Shown here one piece after another: positions 29,763 through 38,705 of a stretch of 64,000 bases of DNA (within the stretch, counting starts at the first letter, position 1; each line of letters starts with the position of its first letter). The translations under genes were made by a program, and so were the position numbers. The DNA comes from CAKZKT01 sp034434235 (GTDB lineage: Bacteria; Chloroflexota; Anaerolineae; CG2-30-64-16): NCBI GenBank assembly GCA_034434235.1, contig DAOTZV010000048.1:1-64000 (forward strand), in the 5' to 3' direction. The notes under the pieces were generated by a model, which was not told where the DNA came from, searched no databases, and was given only the letters and a program-made list of their open reading frames with translations.

Positions 29763-30821
29763 ATGCAGCCAACCAAACCTCTGCAAAGCACGCATATCAA
29801 AGAAGAAGTCACCCTCGCGGTGAGCGATCTGTGGATCTCCTATCAGGCGCGCCGCGGCACGGTCAAAGCGGTGCGCGGCGTCAGCTTCGACCTGCGCCTG
29901 GGCGAGACGCTGGCCTTCATCGGCGAGAGCGGCTGCGGCAAGACCACGCTGGGCCTCGGTCTGATCCGCCTGTTGCCCAAGACGGCCCGCATCGAGCGGG
30001 GCTCGATCATCTATAGCCGCAACAACATGCGCACGTCGGTCCTGGAGATGGACAACGAGGCGTTGCGCTCCTTCCGCTGGAAGGAGTGCGCCATGATCTT
30101 TCAGGGCGCGCAAAATGCGTTCAATCCGGTATTGCGCATCCGGGATCAGGTCTTCGATACGGCCCGCGCCCACGGCGAGCCCAACCAGCAGCGCGTGCGC
30201 GAGCGCATGCTCGATCTCTTCCAGCTCGTCTCTCTGGAATCGGATCGGGTCATGAACGCTTATCCGCACGAGCTGAGCGGCGGGATGCGGCAGCGCGTCC
30301 TGCTGGCGTTGGGCCTGTTGCTCGATCCGCAGCTCATCATCCTGGACGAACCCACCACCGCGCTGGACATCCTGACCCAGCGCTCGGTGATCGACGTGTT
30401 GCGCAACCTGCGCAACCAGCTCGATTTCTCGCTGATCCTGATCTCCCACGACCTGTCGCTGGCGGCCGAGCTGGCCGACCGGGTAGGCACGATGTACGCC
30501 GGCACCCTGGTCGAAATGGCCGACGTGTACGACACTTACTATCATCCGTATCATCCGTACACCATCGGCCTGATCCGCGCCGTGCCGACCCTTTCCGGTG
30601 AGCGTCGCGATCTGATCTCGATCCCCGGCACTCCGCCGGACCTGATCGATCCGCCCAGGGGTTGCGCGTTCAACCCGCGCTGTCCCTACGCCACCGAACG
30701 TTGCCGCACCGAACAGCCCCAACTGGAGACGGTGGGCCTCAATCATCAGGTCGCGTGTTGGAACTGGCAGGCCGTGGTGGCCGATCACGGCAGCCGGTTG
30801 ATCCTGGCGGCGCAGGAGTAG
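29763..30821 (+). CDS. Peptide ABC transporter ATPase, DppD type
   Basis: About 352 residues. Walker A GESGCGKTTLGLG, Q-loop IFQGAQNAFNPV, signature ELSGGMRQRVLLALGL, Walker B LIILDEPTTALD and H-loop ISHD are intact. The C-terminal oligopeptide-transport extension has the cysteine-bearing GCAFNPRCPYATERC, which binds an Fe-S cluster in relatives. The ATG at 29763 is preferred; a GTG at 29757 is possible. Confidence 0.93.
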   Translation: MQPTKPLQSTHIKEEVTLAVSDLWISYQARRGTVKAVRGVSFDLRLGETLAFIGESGCGKTTLGLGLIRLLPKTARIERGSIIYSRNNMRTSVLEMDNEALRSFRWKECAMIFQGAQNAFNPVLRIRDQVFDTARAHGEPNQQRVRERMLDLFQLVSLESDRVMNAYPHELSGGMRQRVLLALGLLLDPQLIILDEPTTALDILTQRSVIDVLRNLRNQLDFSLILISHDLSLAAELADRVGTMYAGTLVEMADVYDTYYHPYHPYTIGLIRAVPTLSGERRDLISIPGTPPDLIDPPRGCAFNPRCPYATERCRTEQPQLETVGLNHQVACWNWQAVVADHGSRLILAAQE

Positions 30822-30826
30822 CGACG

Positions 30827-31816
30827 ATGGCAGTGATGATGGAACTGGTGAACCTGGAGCGTTCGTTCAAGGTCGGCCGCGCGGTCGTGCGGGCGGTGGA
30901 CGACGTGACGTTGCGGATCAACGAGGGAGAGGTCGTGTGCCTGGTCGGCGAGAGCGGTTGCGGCAAGACGACCACCGGCAAGATGGCCGTGGGCCTGTTG
31001 CGGCCGACGGCCGGCGAGGTGCGCTTTCGCGGCCAGGACATCTGGAAGATGAACGCGGCCGACTTCCGCAAGTATCGGCAGGCCGTGCAGATCATCCATC
31101 AGGATCCTTACTCGTCTCTCAACCCGACGCAATCGGTCGTGGACATCATCAGCGCGCCGCTCCTGCGCCACGGCTTTGCCCGTTCGCGGCTCGAGGCGCG
31201 CAAGCTGGCGGCCGAGTTCCTCCAGCGAGTGGACATGACGCCGCCCGAAGACTATCTGGACAAATACCCGCATCAGCTCAGCGGCGGCCAGCGCCAGCGC
31301 GTGTCGGTGGCCCGCGCCCTCACGGTCAATCCCAGCTTCATCATGGCCGATGAGGCGGTCTCGATGTTGGATGTCTCGATCCGCGTGGGCCTCTTGAAGA
31401 TGTTGAGCCGTTTCCGCGAGGACCTGGGGATGACCTATCTGTTCATCACCCACGACCTGGCGGTGGCGAAGTTCTTCGCGTGGGATGGCCGCATCGCGGT
31501 GATGTACCTGGGCCGGGTGGTGGAGGTGGGCCCCACCCCGCGGCTGATCCGCTTCCCGCAGCACCCGTACACGAAGGCGCTCCTCTCGGCCATCCCCGAG
31601 GCCGATCCGGTGGCCACGCGCGAGAAGGAGCGCGTGCAACTGCGCAGCATGGACGTGCCCAGCCTGTTGAACATTCCGACCGGCTGCTCGTTCCATCCGC
31701 GCTGTCCGCTCTTCGAGTCGGGGTTGTGCGACCGACAGGTGCCGCAACTGGTGGACATCGGCAACGGCGTGGAGATCGCGTGCCACGTGGTGGCCCGCGA
31801 GGCAGGTGTGGCATGA
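30827..31816 (+). CDS. Peptide ABC transporter ATPase, DppF type
   Basis: 329 residues. Walker A GESGCGKTTTGK, Q-loop IHQDPYSSLNP, signature QLSGGQRQRVSVARAL, and H-loop ITHD. Walker B reads FIMADEAVSMLD, with Ala-Asp-Glu in place of Leu-Asp-Glu; the catalytic Glu is kept. The C-terminal extension has GCSFHPRCPLFESGLC. Together with DppD it makes the heterodimeric motor. It overlaps the next small gene by four bases. Confidence 0.93.
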   Translation: MAVMMELVNLERSFKVGRAVVRAVDDVTLRINEGEVVCLVGESGCGKTTTGKMAVGLLRPTAGEVRFRGQDIWKMNAADFRKYRQAVQIIHQDPYSSLNPTQSVVDIISAPLLRHGFARSRLEARKLAAEFLQRVDMTPPEDYLDKYPHQLSGGQRQRVSVARALTVNPSFIMADEAVSMLDVSIRVGLLKMLSRFREDLGMTYLFITHDLAVAKFFAWDGRIAVMYLGRVVEVGPTPRLIRFPQHPYTKALLSAIPEADPVATREKERVQLRSMDVPSLLNIPTGCSFHPRCPLFESGLCDRQVPQLVDIGNGVEIACHVVAREAGVA

Positions 31817-32055
31817 GCCCCGAGGTCGGCCTGGCGGCCACGCGCATCGCATTGTTTCTGATCGTGGCGGCCGGCCTGATGCTGTTCGTCGTGGCGCCGA
31901 ACAGCGCCGAATTCGTGGTGTCGGTCTTGACGATCGGGATCGGTCTGGCGATGTTGGGCATCGTGGCGCTCTTGGCCCGGATCGGCGGCGTTATCGTGCA
32001 TCGGTCATCCCGAACAGAAGAAGATCAAGAGATGGGTGATGGTCCGACACGATAA
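31813..32055 (+). CDS. Small two-helix membrane protein
   Basis: 80 residues. Two hydrophobic helices (about 8-28 and 33-57) are followed by a charged tail (HRSSRTEEDQEMGDG). It starts inside the DppF stop (ATGA), so it is translated with the transporter. I do not recognise the family; an accessory or stability subunit of the transporter is possible but unsupported. Confidence 0.6.
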   Translation: MSPEVGLAATRIALFLIVAAGLMLFVVAPNSAEFVVSVLTIGIGLAMLGIVALLARIGGVIVHRSSRTEEDQEMGDGPTR

Positions 32056-32111
32056 GATATTGGCCCGTGTTTTGCATGGTACAGCAGATGCCAATATCCC
32101 TTTCAGTGAAG

Positions 32112-32321
32112 ATGATTCGATATGAACTCATCATTTATTGGAGCGATGCCGACCAGGCATATATCGTAGAAGTCCCGGAACTACCTGGATGTATGGCCGA
32201 CGGGAGTACATATCAGGAAGCTGTAAGCAATGCCGAAAGGGTCATTCGTGAGTGGATCGAAACGGCTCAGGAATTGGGACGTACTATACCTGAACCGCGT
32301 GGGCGATTAGTGTACGCGTGA
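32112..32321 (+). CDS. HicB-like antitoxin-fold protein
   Basis: 69 residues. The HicB fold pattern is clear: YELIIYWSDADQAYIVEVPELPGCMADGSTYQEAVSNAERVIREWIETAQELG, ending in IPEPRGRLVYA. HicB normally neutralises the HicA mRNA interferase, but no hicA-like frame lies on either side, and the usual C-terminal DNA-binding domain is absent. It is an orphan of the short HicB type. Its A+T content is visibly higher than that of its neighbours, suggesting acquisition. Confidence 0.85.
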   Translation: MIRYELIIYWSDADQAYIVEVPELPGCMADGSTYQEAVSNAERVIREWIETAQELGRTIPEPRGRLVYA

Positions 32322-32364
32322 TCTTGTCCGTGATATGCCTCGCTTCACCGGTAATGCGGTGGGT

Positions 32365-34548
32365 ATGAGCTTAGAATCTGGATTGCTCAAGGCGGTGATC
32401 CTGGCCGCCGGGTGCGAAACGGTGGGGCCGGCCGGCCGGCCGCTCGTGCTGGAGCGGCTCGGCGAGCGGATCGTGCTGGACTACGTTGTGCGCAACGCGT
32501 TGCAGGTCGTGCGACCCGACGATCTCTACATCGTGGTCGGCCCACACAGGGATGAGATCGCCCAGCAACTGGCCGGCGATTATTGCTATGTGGTGCAGGC
32601 GCAGGCGCTCGGCACGGCCCACGCCGTCATGCAGGTGCAGCCGTTCCTGGCCGATTATCGCGGGGATCTGCTGATCCTGTACGGCGACACGCCGCTCTTC
32701 CGGCCGACCTCGATCCGGGGCCTGCTCAATCGCCATCGGTTGCGCGGGGCCGACCTGACCCTGCTCACCGCGGTCGTAGATCGGCCGTTGCCCTATGGCC
32801 GCATCATCCGCGGCGCGGACGGCCAGATCGTGGACATCATCGAAGAGGCCGATGCGTCGCCCCGGGTGCGCCAGATCCGCGAGCTGAATGCCGGCGCGTA
32901 CGTGGTGCGCGCGGAGGCGCTCTTCCCGGCGCTCGGCCGGTTGAGCCCCGGCCCCGACGGCGAATATCGCCTGACCGACTGCGTGCATCAGCTCATCCGC
33001 TCGGGGCTGGAGGTGGAGAGCTATCGGATCTACGATCAGGACGAGGTACAGGGGATCAACACCGCCGAAGACCTGGCGCAGGCCGAGTTCATCCTCCAGA
33101 AGCGGCTCTTCCGGCCGCGGCGCCACGAGGAGGAGAACCAGATCGCCTTCGGCACGGGCGGCTGGCGGGCGGTGATCGGCGAGGGGTTCACGCTGCACAA
33201 CGTGCGCCGGTTGACGCAGGCGCTCGCCAATGCCGTCACCCGTCGCGCGGAAGAGGGCCGCGGGGTGCTGATCGGCTTCGATCGGCGTTTCCTGTCCCGG
33301 CAGGCGGCCGAGGCCGCGGCCGAGGTGTTCGCCGGCAACAACATTCCGGTGATCCTGTTGCCCGAAGAGGCGCCCACGCCGTTGATCACTTACGCGACGG
33401 CCCGCCTGAATGCGGCATATGGCCTGGCGTTCACGGCAAGCCACAATCCGCCGGAATGGAACGGCCTGAAGGTGTTTCGCGGCGACGGCAGCCTGCTGCT
33501 CGATGACGAGACGCGCGCGATCGAGGCCGAGGCGAACCGGCTGACGCCGGCCGACGTGGTCAAGCTGGAGCTCGATCTGGCGTTGGCGGCCGGCGTGGTG
33601 AAACGCCGCGACTTCACCAACGACTACGTGGACGCGGTCGAACGGCTGATTGATCTGGCCGCGATCCGCGAGGCCGGCCTGCGGGTGGTGGTGGACCCGA
33701 TGTACGGGGTGAGCCAGCTCACCTTGGGGATCGTTTTGACCGAGGCGCGCTGTCGCGTCACGTTCATCCACGAGCGGCACGATCCGCTCTTCGGCGGCCG
33801 TTCGCCCGCGCCCAACCTGGACGCGCTGCGCCTCTTGCAGACGCAGGTCGTGGAGGGGCGGTACGATCTGGGCCTGGCGACCGACGGCGACGCCGACCGG
33901 ATCGCCATCCTGGATGAGCAGGGGCGCTACGTCACGGTCAACGACATCCTGTTGTTGGTCTACTGGTACGCGCACGAGGTGCGCGGGGAGCGCGGGGGCG
34001 TGGTGCGCAACCTGGCCACCACCCACCTGCTGGATCGCCTGGCGCGGCACTTCGGCGAGAAATGCGTGGAGGTGCCCGTCGGCTTCAAGCACATCGCGGC
34101 CGGCATGGTGGCCCACCAGGCCCTGTTGGGCGGCGAATCTTCCGGCGGCCTGACGTTGCGCGGCCACATCCTGGGGAAAGACGGCATCTTTGCCGCCGCG
34201 CTGATCGTGGAGATGCTGGCGAAGACCGGCGAGCACATCTCGGCGTTGCTCGAACGGATCTACGGCATCACCGGCCGGTTGTACACGCTCGAGGAGGCCT
34301 TGCCGGCCACCCCCGAGATGCGCGTGGCCGTGCCGAAGCGCCTGGCCGCGCTGTTCTCCGAGCGGATCGGCGACGAGCCGATCGTGCGCATCTCCCAGAT
34401 GGACGGCACCAAGTTCTATCTGGCGAACGACAACTGGGCCCTGGTGCGTTTCTCGGGCACCGAGCCCGTGTTGCGTCTCTTCGTCGAGGCCGATACGCCC
34501 GCCAAGGCCCGCGAGCTGATGGAGCGGCTGAAGCAGGGCGTCGGCTGA
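32365..34548 (+). CDS. Fused nucleotidyltransferase-phosphohexomutase
   Basis: 727 residues. Residues 1-250 are a GlmU-N/RfbA-like sugar-1-phosphate nucleotidyltransferase fold (AVILAAG, LGTAHAV, ILYGDTPLF, NAGAYVV, EVQGINTAEDL). Residues about 262-727 are a GlmM/ManB-type mutase: phosphoserine TASHNPPEWNG, metal loop DGDADR, sugar loop GGESSGG and phosphate loop RFSGTEPVLRL. The mutase is intact. In the transferase the signature normally GxGTRM...PK reads LAAGCETVGPAGRPL, so the catalytic Arg/Lys are missing. The pair would make a nucleotide sugar such as UDP-GlcNAc if active. The ATG at 32365 (GGTGGG upstream) is preferred over 32335. Confidence 0.88.
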   Translation: MSLESGLLKAVILAAGCETVGPAGRPLVLERLGERIVLDYVVRNALQVVRPDDLYIVVGPHRDEIAQQLAGDYCYVVQAQALGTAHAVMQVQPFLADYRGDLLILYGDTPLFRPTSIRGLLNRHRLRGADLTLLTAVVDRPLPYGRIIRGADGQIVDIIEEADASPRVRQIRELNAGAYVVRAEALFPALGRLSPGPDGEYRLTDCVHQLIRSGLEVESYRIYDQDEVQGINTAEDLAQAEFILQKRLFRPRRHEEENQIAFGTGGWRAVIGEGFTLHNVRRLTQALANAVTRRAEEGRGVLIGFDRRFLSRQAAEAAAEVFAGNNIPVILLPEEAPTPLITYATARLNAAYGLAFTASHNPPEWNGLKVFRGDGSLLLDDETRAIEAEANRLTPADVVKLELDLALAAGVVKRRDFTNDYVDAVERLIDLAAIREAGLRVVVDPMYGVSQLTLGIVLTEARCRVTFIHERHDPLFGGRSPAPNLDALRLLQTQVVEGRYDLGLATDGDADRIAILDEQGRYVTVNDILLLVYWYAHEVRGERGGVVRNLATTHLLDRLARHFGEKCVEVPVGFKHIAAGMVAHQALLGGESSGGLTLRGHILGKDGIFAAALIVEMLAKTGEHISALLERIYGITGRLYTLEEALPATPEMRVAVPKRLAALFSERIGDEPIVRISQMDGTKFYLANDNWALVRFSGTEPVLRLFVEADTPAKARELMERLKQGVG

Positions 34549-34558
34549 ACACACGAAA

Positions 34559-34659
34559 GGAGGTGATTGCAGGGAACGATGAGGCATTTGACCGTCGGTT
34601 TGCATCGGTGTATTTTCGCCAATTTGACCCATCTTTCTAAGGAGGAAAGCCATGTCTAA
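34559..34659 (+). promoter_or_regulatory. Leader with extended Shine-Dalgarno and 26-codon frame
   Basis: GAAAGGAGGTGAT, complementary to the 16S rRNA 3' end over its full length, starts about 34555. An ATG at 34579 opens a 26-codon frame whose TAA (34657-34659) overlaps the first codons of the binding-protein gene. It may be a leader peptide or a ribosome standby site. The SD-to-ATG distance is long, so translation is unproven. Confidence 0.4.
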
Positions 34660-36526
34660 GCTGTATCGTCTGTTGGCACTGGCGCTGGTGGTGACCTTCG
34701 TGCTCACCGCCTGCGCTCCGGCTGCGACTCCGGCGCCTGCGCCGGCCGCGCCCGCCAAGGCCGAGCCGACGAAGGCCCCGGAACCGACCAAGGCTCCTGA
34801 GCCGACGAAGGCCCCGGCGCCGACGAAGGCTCCGGAACCGACCAAGGCTCCTGAGCCGACCAAGGCGGCGGCCCCCAAGGAGTATCACGGCGCGTTCCCG
34901 TATGAGGTGCCGCCGAAGGGCCATCTCAACTCCTTTGTGACGGCCGGCATCCCGAACGGCATCGCCATCTACTGGGACCTGCTGGAGCTGCCCGGCGCCC
35001 GCTACTACTGGGGCGAGGGCAAGTGGCTGCCGCTGGCCGCCGAGAAGTGGGCCTTCCAGCCGCCCGACAAGTTCGTCCTCAACGTCCGCAAGGGCCTGAA
35101 GTGGTCCGACGGCAAGGATTTCACCGCCAAGGACGTGGTGGCCACCTTTAACATGGGCCGCCTGTTCAAGTGGACCGTCTTCAAGTACGTGGATACCGTC
35201 AAGGCCACCGACGACTACACGGTCGAATTCCACATGAGCACCCCCTCCACCGTCGTCGAACGCTACGTGCTGTTGGAGCACTATCGCTCGGCCGCCACCT
35301 ATGGCGCGATCGCCGACGAGGTGGCCAAGCTGGTCGAGGCCAAGAAGGGCGCCGACAGCGACGAGTGGAAGGCGCTGGTGCAGAAGGCGACCGAGCTGCG
35401 GCCCGAGAAGCTGATCGTCAACGGCCCCTTCGACCTGGACCTGAAGTCCATCACCGAGGCGCAGCTCACCCTGGTGAAGAACCCGAAGGGCTACCTGGCC
35501 GACAAGATCGCCTTCGACAAGGTGGTGCTCTACAACGGCGAGACCCCGGTGGTGACCCCGTTGGTGTTGGCCGGCGACGTGGACTATGCCACGCATGGCT
35601 TCCCCACCGCCACCGAGAAGCAGTACAAGGACATGGGCATCCGCATCACCCGCGCGCCCACCTACTCTGGCCCGGCCATCTACTTCAACCAGGACATCTA
35701 TCCGTTCAGCCGGCCCGAGTTCCGCCAGGCCGTGGCGTATGCGGTCAACCGCGACGAGAACGGCAAGGTGTCGCTGGGCGAGTCGGGCAAGGCGCCGAAG
35801 TACCTGACCGGCTTCAGCGACAACATGCTGAACCTGTGGCTCTCCAAGGAGCAGATAGACAAGCTGATCGTCTACGACTACAACCCGAAGAAGGCCGAGG
35901 AGATCCTCACCAAGATCGGGTTCAAGAAGGGCAGCGACGGCATCTGGCTGGATGACAAGGGCAAGAAGCTGGAGTTCGAGCTCAGCGTGCCGGCCGAGTT
36001 CGCCGACTGGTCGGCTGCGGCCGAGAACCTGGCCGAGCAGCTCAACAAGTTCGGCATCAAGACGACCGTGCGCGGGGTCAACTTCCAGCAGCATCCGACC
36101 GACGTCAACCAGGGCAAGTTCCAGATGGCGATCCGCGCCTGGGGCGCGGGCAACCCGCATCCGCACTTCGCGTTCGTCCAGGACCTCTTCACCCACAACT
36201 ACGTCGGCTCCACTCAGGGCAAGGGCATGAACTTCCCGATGAAGCAGACGATTGACGGCAAGGAAGTGGACCTGGAGAAGATCGTGGTGCAGGCGGCCGA
36301 AGGGTTGGACGTGAACGCGCAGAAGGAGAAGGTGGCCACTGCGGCGGCCGTCTTCAACCAACTGCTGCCGATCGTCCCGCTGTGGGAGCGCTACGGCAAC
36401 AGCCCGCTGCTGAACAAGCGCCTGGCCGACGCGCCGGCCGATACCGATCCGATCTGGAAGAACGCGCTGTACGGCGACAACCCGATCGTGGTCATGATCT
36501 TCGACGGCCGCATCAAGCCGAAGTGA
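34652..36526 (+). CDS. Extracellular solute-binding lipoprotein, family 5
   Basis: 624 residues. The signal peptide ends in the lipobox LTAC with lipidated C21. Residues about 36-73 are a flexible linker of six EPTKAP/APTKAP hexapeptides, then the SBP_bac_5 domain (NVRKGLKWSDGKDFTAKDVVATFN, YFNQDIYPFSRPEFRQAVAYAVNR). It captures peptides or oligosaccharides for the DppBCDF system encoded 3-7 kb upstream. The separation by the mutase gene is unusual. AAGGAGG precedes the ATG. A GC-rich hairpin region follows. Confidence 0.94.
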   Translation: MSKLYRLLALALVVTFVLTACAPAATPAPAPAAPAKAEPTKAPEPTKAPEPTKAPAPTKAPEPTKAPEPTKAAAPKEYHGAFPYEVPPKGHLNSFVTAGIPNGIAIYWDLLELPGARYYWGEGKWLPLAAEKWAFQPPDKFVLNVRKGLKWSDGKDFTAKDVVATFNMGRLFKWTVFKYVDTVKATDDYTVEFHMSTPSTVVERYVLLEHYRSAATYGAIADEVAKLVEAKKGADSDEWKALVQKATELRPEKLIVNGPFDLDLKSITEAQLTLVKNPKGYLADKIAFDKVVLYNGETPVVTPLVLAGDVDYATHGFPTATEKQYKDMGIRITRAPTYSGPAIYFNQDIYPFSRPEFRQAVAYAVNRDENGKVSLGESGKAPKYLTGFSDNMLNLWLSKEQIDKLIVYDYNPKKAEEILTKIGFKKGSDGIWLDDKGKKLEFELSVPAEFADWSAAAENLAEQLNKFGIKTTVRGVNFQQHPTDVNQGKFQMAIRAWGAGNPHPHFAFVQDLFTHNYVGSTQGKGMNFPMKQTIDGKEVDLEKIVVQAAEGLDVNAQKEKVATAAAVFNQLLPIVPLWERYGNSPLLNKRLADAPADTDPIWKNALYGDNPIVVMIFDGRIKPK

Positions 36527-36542
36527 TAGCGGCTCGACCGGC

Positions 36543-36635
36543 CTGATGCGCTGCGGCCCGCCCCGGCCGCGGGGCATCAGCGCCGGGATGATCGTAGGGG
36601 CGTACGGCCGCAGGGCGTACACCGTGCGCCCCTAC
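36543..36635. repeat. Two hairpins between the binding protein and hexosaminidase
   Basis: CTGATGC (36543-36549) pairs with GCATCAG (36574-36580) around a GC-rich inner stem. GTAGGGGCG (36594-36602) pairs with CGCCCCTAC (36627-36635) with an inner GTAC/GTAC pair. The second is a REP-like type. They may protect or end the highly expressed binding-protein mRNA. Confidence 0.6.
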
Positions 36636-36668
36636 CCTGTACCGGGTTCCTTCTTTCCGAGGTTCTCC

Positions 36669-38636
36669 ATGCCTGATCTCTTGTTGCTCCCCCAACCGCG
36701 ACGCGTGACGATCACGGGCGGTTATTTGCCGGTGGCGCCTGCGCGCCTGATCGTCCTGGACGGCCCCGAACCGGCCGCTTTGCGTTTCAGCGCGCTTCGC
36801 CTGCAGGCGGCCCTTCAGGAAAAGGCCGGCGTCCGCTGGGAGATCGTCGCCGGCAACACGGTGCCTCACGAGCAGATCGGCGCGACTTTGAGCGTCGTCG
36901 AATCGGGCACGCGCCACCCACAAGGCTACGAGCTGACCATCACCCCCGAAAACATCCACGCGGTGGCCAGCACGCCGGCCGGCATCTTCTACGCCGTGTG
37001 CACATTGATCCAGCTCCTGGAGCCGGCCAGCAAACGCGAAGTGCCGTCGGCGCGGCGCCGCGCGTCGGATTGGCCCGGCTGGCCGTTGGGCTGGCCCAGC
37101 GCGAGCGAAGCCCAGGTCGCGGCCACCCCTCCCTGGCTCCCCGCCCTGCGCATCTCGGATTGGCCCGATTTCCCCAATCGCGGGGTCATGCTCGATGTCA
37201 GTCGAGATCGGGTGCCGACGATGCAAACCCTGTTGGATCTGGTCGATCTGTTGGCCTCCTGGAAGATCAACCAGCTCCAGTTGTACACCGAGCATACCTT
37301 TGCCTATCGCAACCACCCGGAGGTATGGGCCGAGGCGTCGCCGTTCACGGGCGAGGAGATCCTGGCGCTCGACGCGTATTGTCGGGAGCGCTTCATCGAG
37401 CTGGTGCCGAATCAGAACTCGTTCGGCCATATGACCCGCTGGTTGATCCACGATCGCTATCGGCACCTGGCCGAGGCGCCCGACGGCTGCGACACGCGCT
37501 GGGGGCATTATGACGTCCCGCTCAGCCTCTGCCCGCTCGATCCCGGGAGCATCGAGCTGGTGCGCAGCCTGTACGATGAGCTGTTGCCGCACTTCTCCAG
37601 CCGGCAGTTCAACGTGGGGTGCGACGAGACGATTGATCTGGGCCAGGGGCGCTCGCGGGAAGCGGTGGAAAAGCTCGGCGCGGGCCGGGTCTATCTGGAT
37701 TTCCTCCTGAAGATCTACCGCGAGGTCAAAGCGCGCGGTCGCACCATGCAGTTCTGGGGCGACATCATCATGGAGCACCCCGAGCTGGTGCCCGAGCTGC
37801 CGCGCGATGTGATCGCCCTGGAGTGGGGCTATCAGCCCGACCATCCGTTCGACGAGCACGGCGCGCGCTTTGCGGCGTCGGGCGTGCCGTTCTACGTCTG
37901 TCCCGGCACCGGCACCTGGAACACCATCGCCGGCCGCACGGATAGCGCGCTCGCCAATCTGCGCAACGCGGCGATCAATGGCCTCAAGCACGGCGCGATC
38001 GGCTATCTCAACACCGATTGGGGCGATGCCGGCCACTGGCAGCCGTTGCCGGTGAGCTATCTGGGCTTTGCCTACGGCGCGGGCGTTTCCTGGGCATGTG
38101 ATGAGAACCTCGACCTCGACATGGCGCTGGCGATCAGCGTCTACGCGTTCGCGGACCCGACCGGCGTGACGGGGCGCATTGCCTATGACCTGGGCAACGC
38201 CTATCTGTACGTAGGGGCCGAGGTGCACAATGCGACGATCCTGGCGCGGCTGTTGCAGCTCACCTACGCGCAGTTCATCGCCAATCGGCAGCGCTTCCCC
38301 GATCTGACGGCCGAGGGGCTTCTGGCGGCCGACGACGAGATCGTCTCGATCGAGACCCGTATGTCCCACATGGCGTCGCGGCGGCCCGACGCCGACCTGA
38401 TCCGGCGAGAGTTCGCCTGGGCGTCCCGGATGTTGCGCCACGGCGTCCATCGCGGGCTTTGGATGTTGGGCAAGGCGGACGGGAAGGAGAACGCCGAGCT
38501 GCGCACGGCCCTCGCCAACGATGCCCGGCGGCTGATCGCCGAGTATCGCGAGCTGTGGCATGCGCGCAGCCGGCCGGGCGGCTTCCGCGACAGCGTGGCG
38601 CGCCTGGAAAAGATGCGGGAAGACTACCTGGCGTAG
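36669..38636 (+). CDS. GH20 beta-N-acetylhexosaminidase
   Basis: 655 residues. An N-terminal GH20b-like alpha/beta domain (about 1-140) precedes the GH20 barrel. The catalytic Asp-Glu pair is in NVGCDETIDLG. Other barrel segments are NRGVMLDVSRDRVPT, LYTEHTFAYRNHPEVW and MQFWGDIIMEHPE. No signal peptide is visible, so it should act inside the cell on imported GlcNAc-containing oligosaccharides. It follows the transporter's binding protein, which fits that supply route. The start at 36669 (GAGG upstream) begins at the first conserved residues. Confidence 0.88.
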   Translation: MPDLLLLPQPRRVTITGGYLPVAPARLIVLDGPEPAALRFSALRLQAALQEKAGVRWEIVAGNTVPHEQIGATLSVVESGTRHPQGYELTITPENIHAVASTPAGIFYAVCTLIQLLEPASKREVPSARRRASDWPGWPLGWPSASEAQVAATPPWLPALRISDWPDFPNRGVMLDVSRDRVPTMQTLLDLVDLLASWKINQLQLYTEHTFAYRNHPEVWAEASPFTGEEILALDAYCRERFIELVPNQNSFGHMTRWLIHDRYRHLAEAPDGCDTRWGHYDVPLSLCPLDPGSIELVRSLYDELLPHFSSRQFNVGCDETIDLGQGRSREAVEKLGAGRVYLDFLLKIYREVKARGRTMQFWGDIIMEHPELVPELPRDVIALEWGYQPDHPFDEHGARFAASGVPFYVCPGTGTWNTIAGRTDSALANLRNAAINGLKHGAIGYLNTDWGDAGHWQPLPVSYLGFAYGAGVSWACDENLDLDMALAISVYAFADPTGVTGRIAYDLGNAYLYVGAEVHNATILARLLQLTYAQFIANRQRFPDLTAEGLLAADDEIVSIETRMSHMASRRPDADLIRREFAWASRMLRHGVHRGLWMLGKADGKENAELRTALANDARRLIAEYRELWHARSRPGGFRDSVARLEKMREDYLA

Positions 38637-38705
38637 GGCGGCCCGCCTGGCGCAAGCCAAAGCGGCGCCAGAGCGCCGCAAGCCGAAACTTTTCGAGCAT
38701 CGCCT

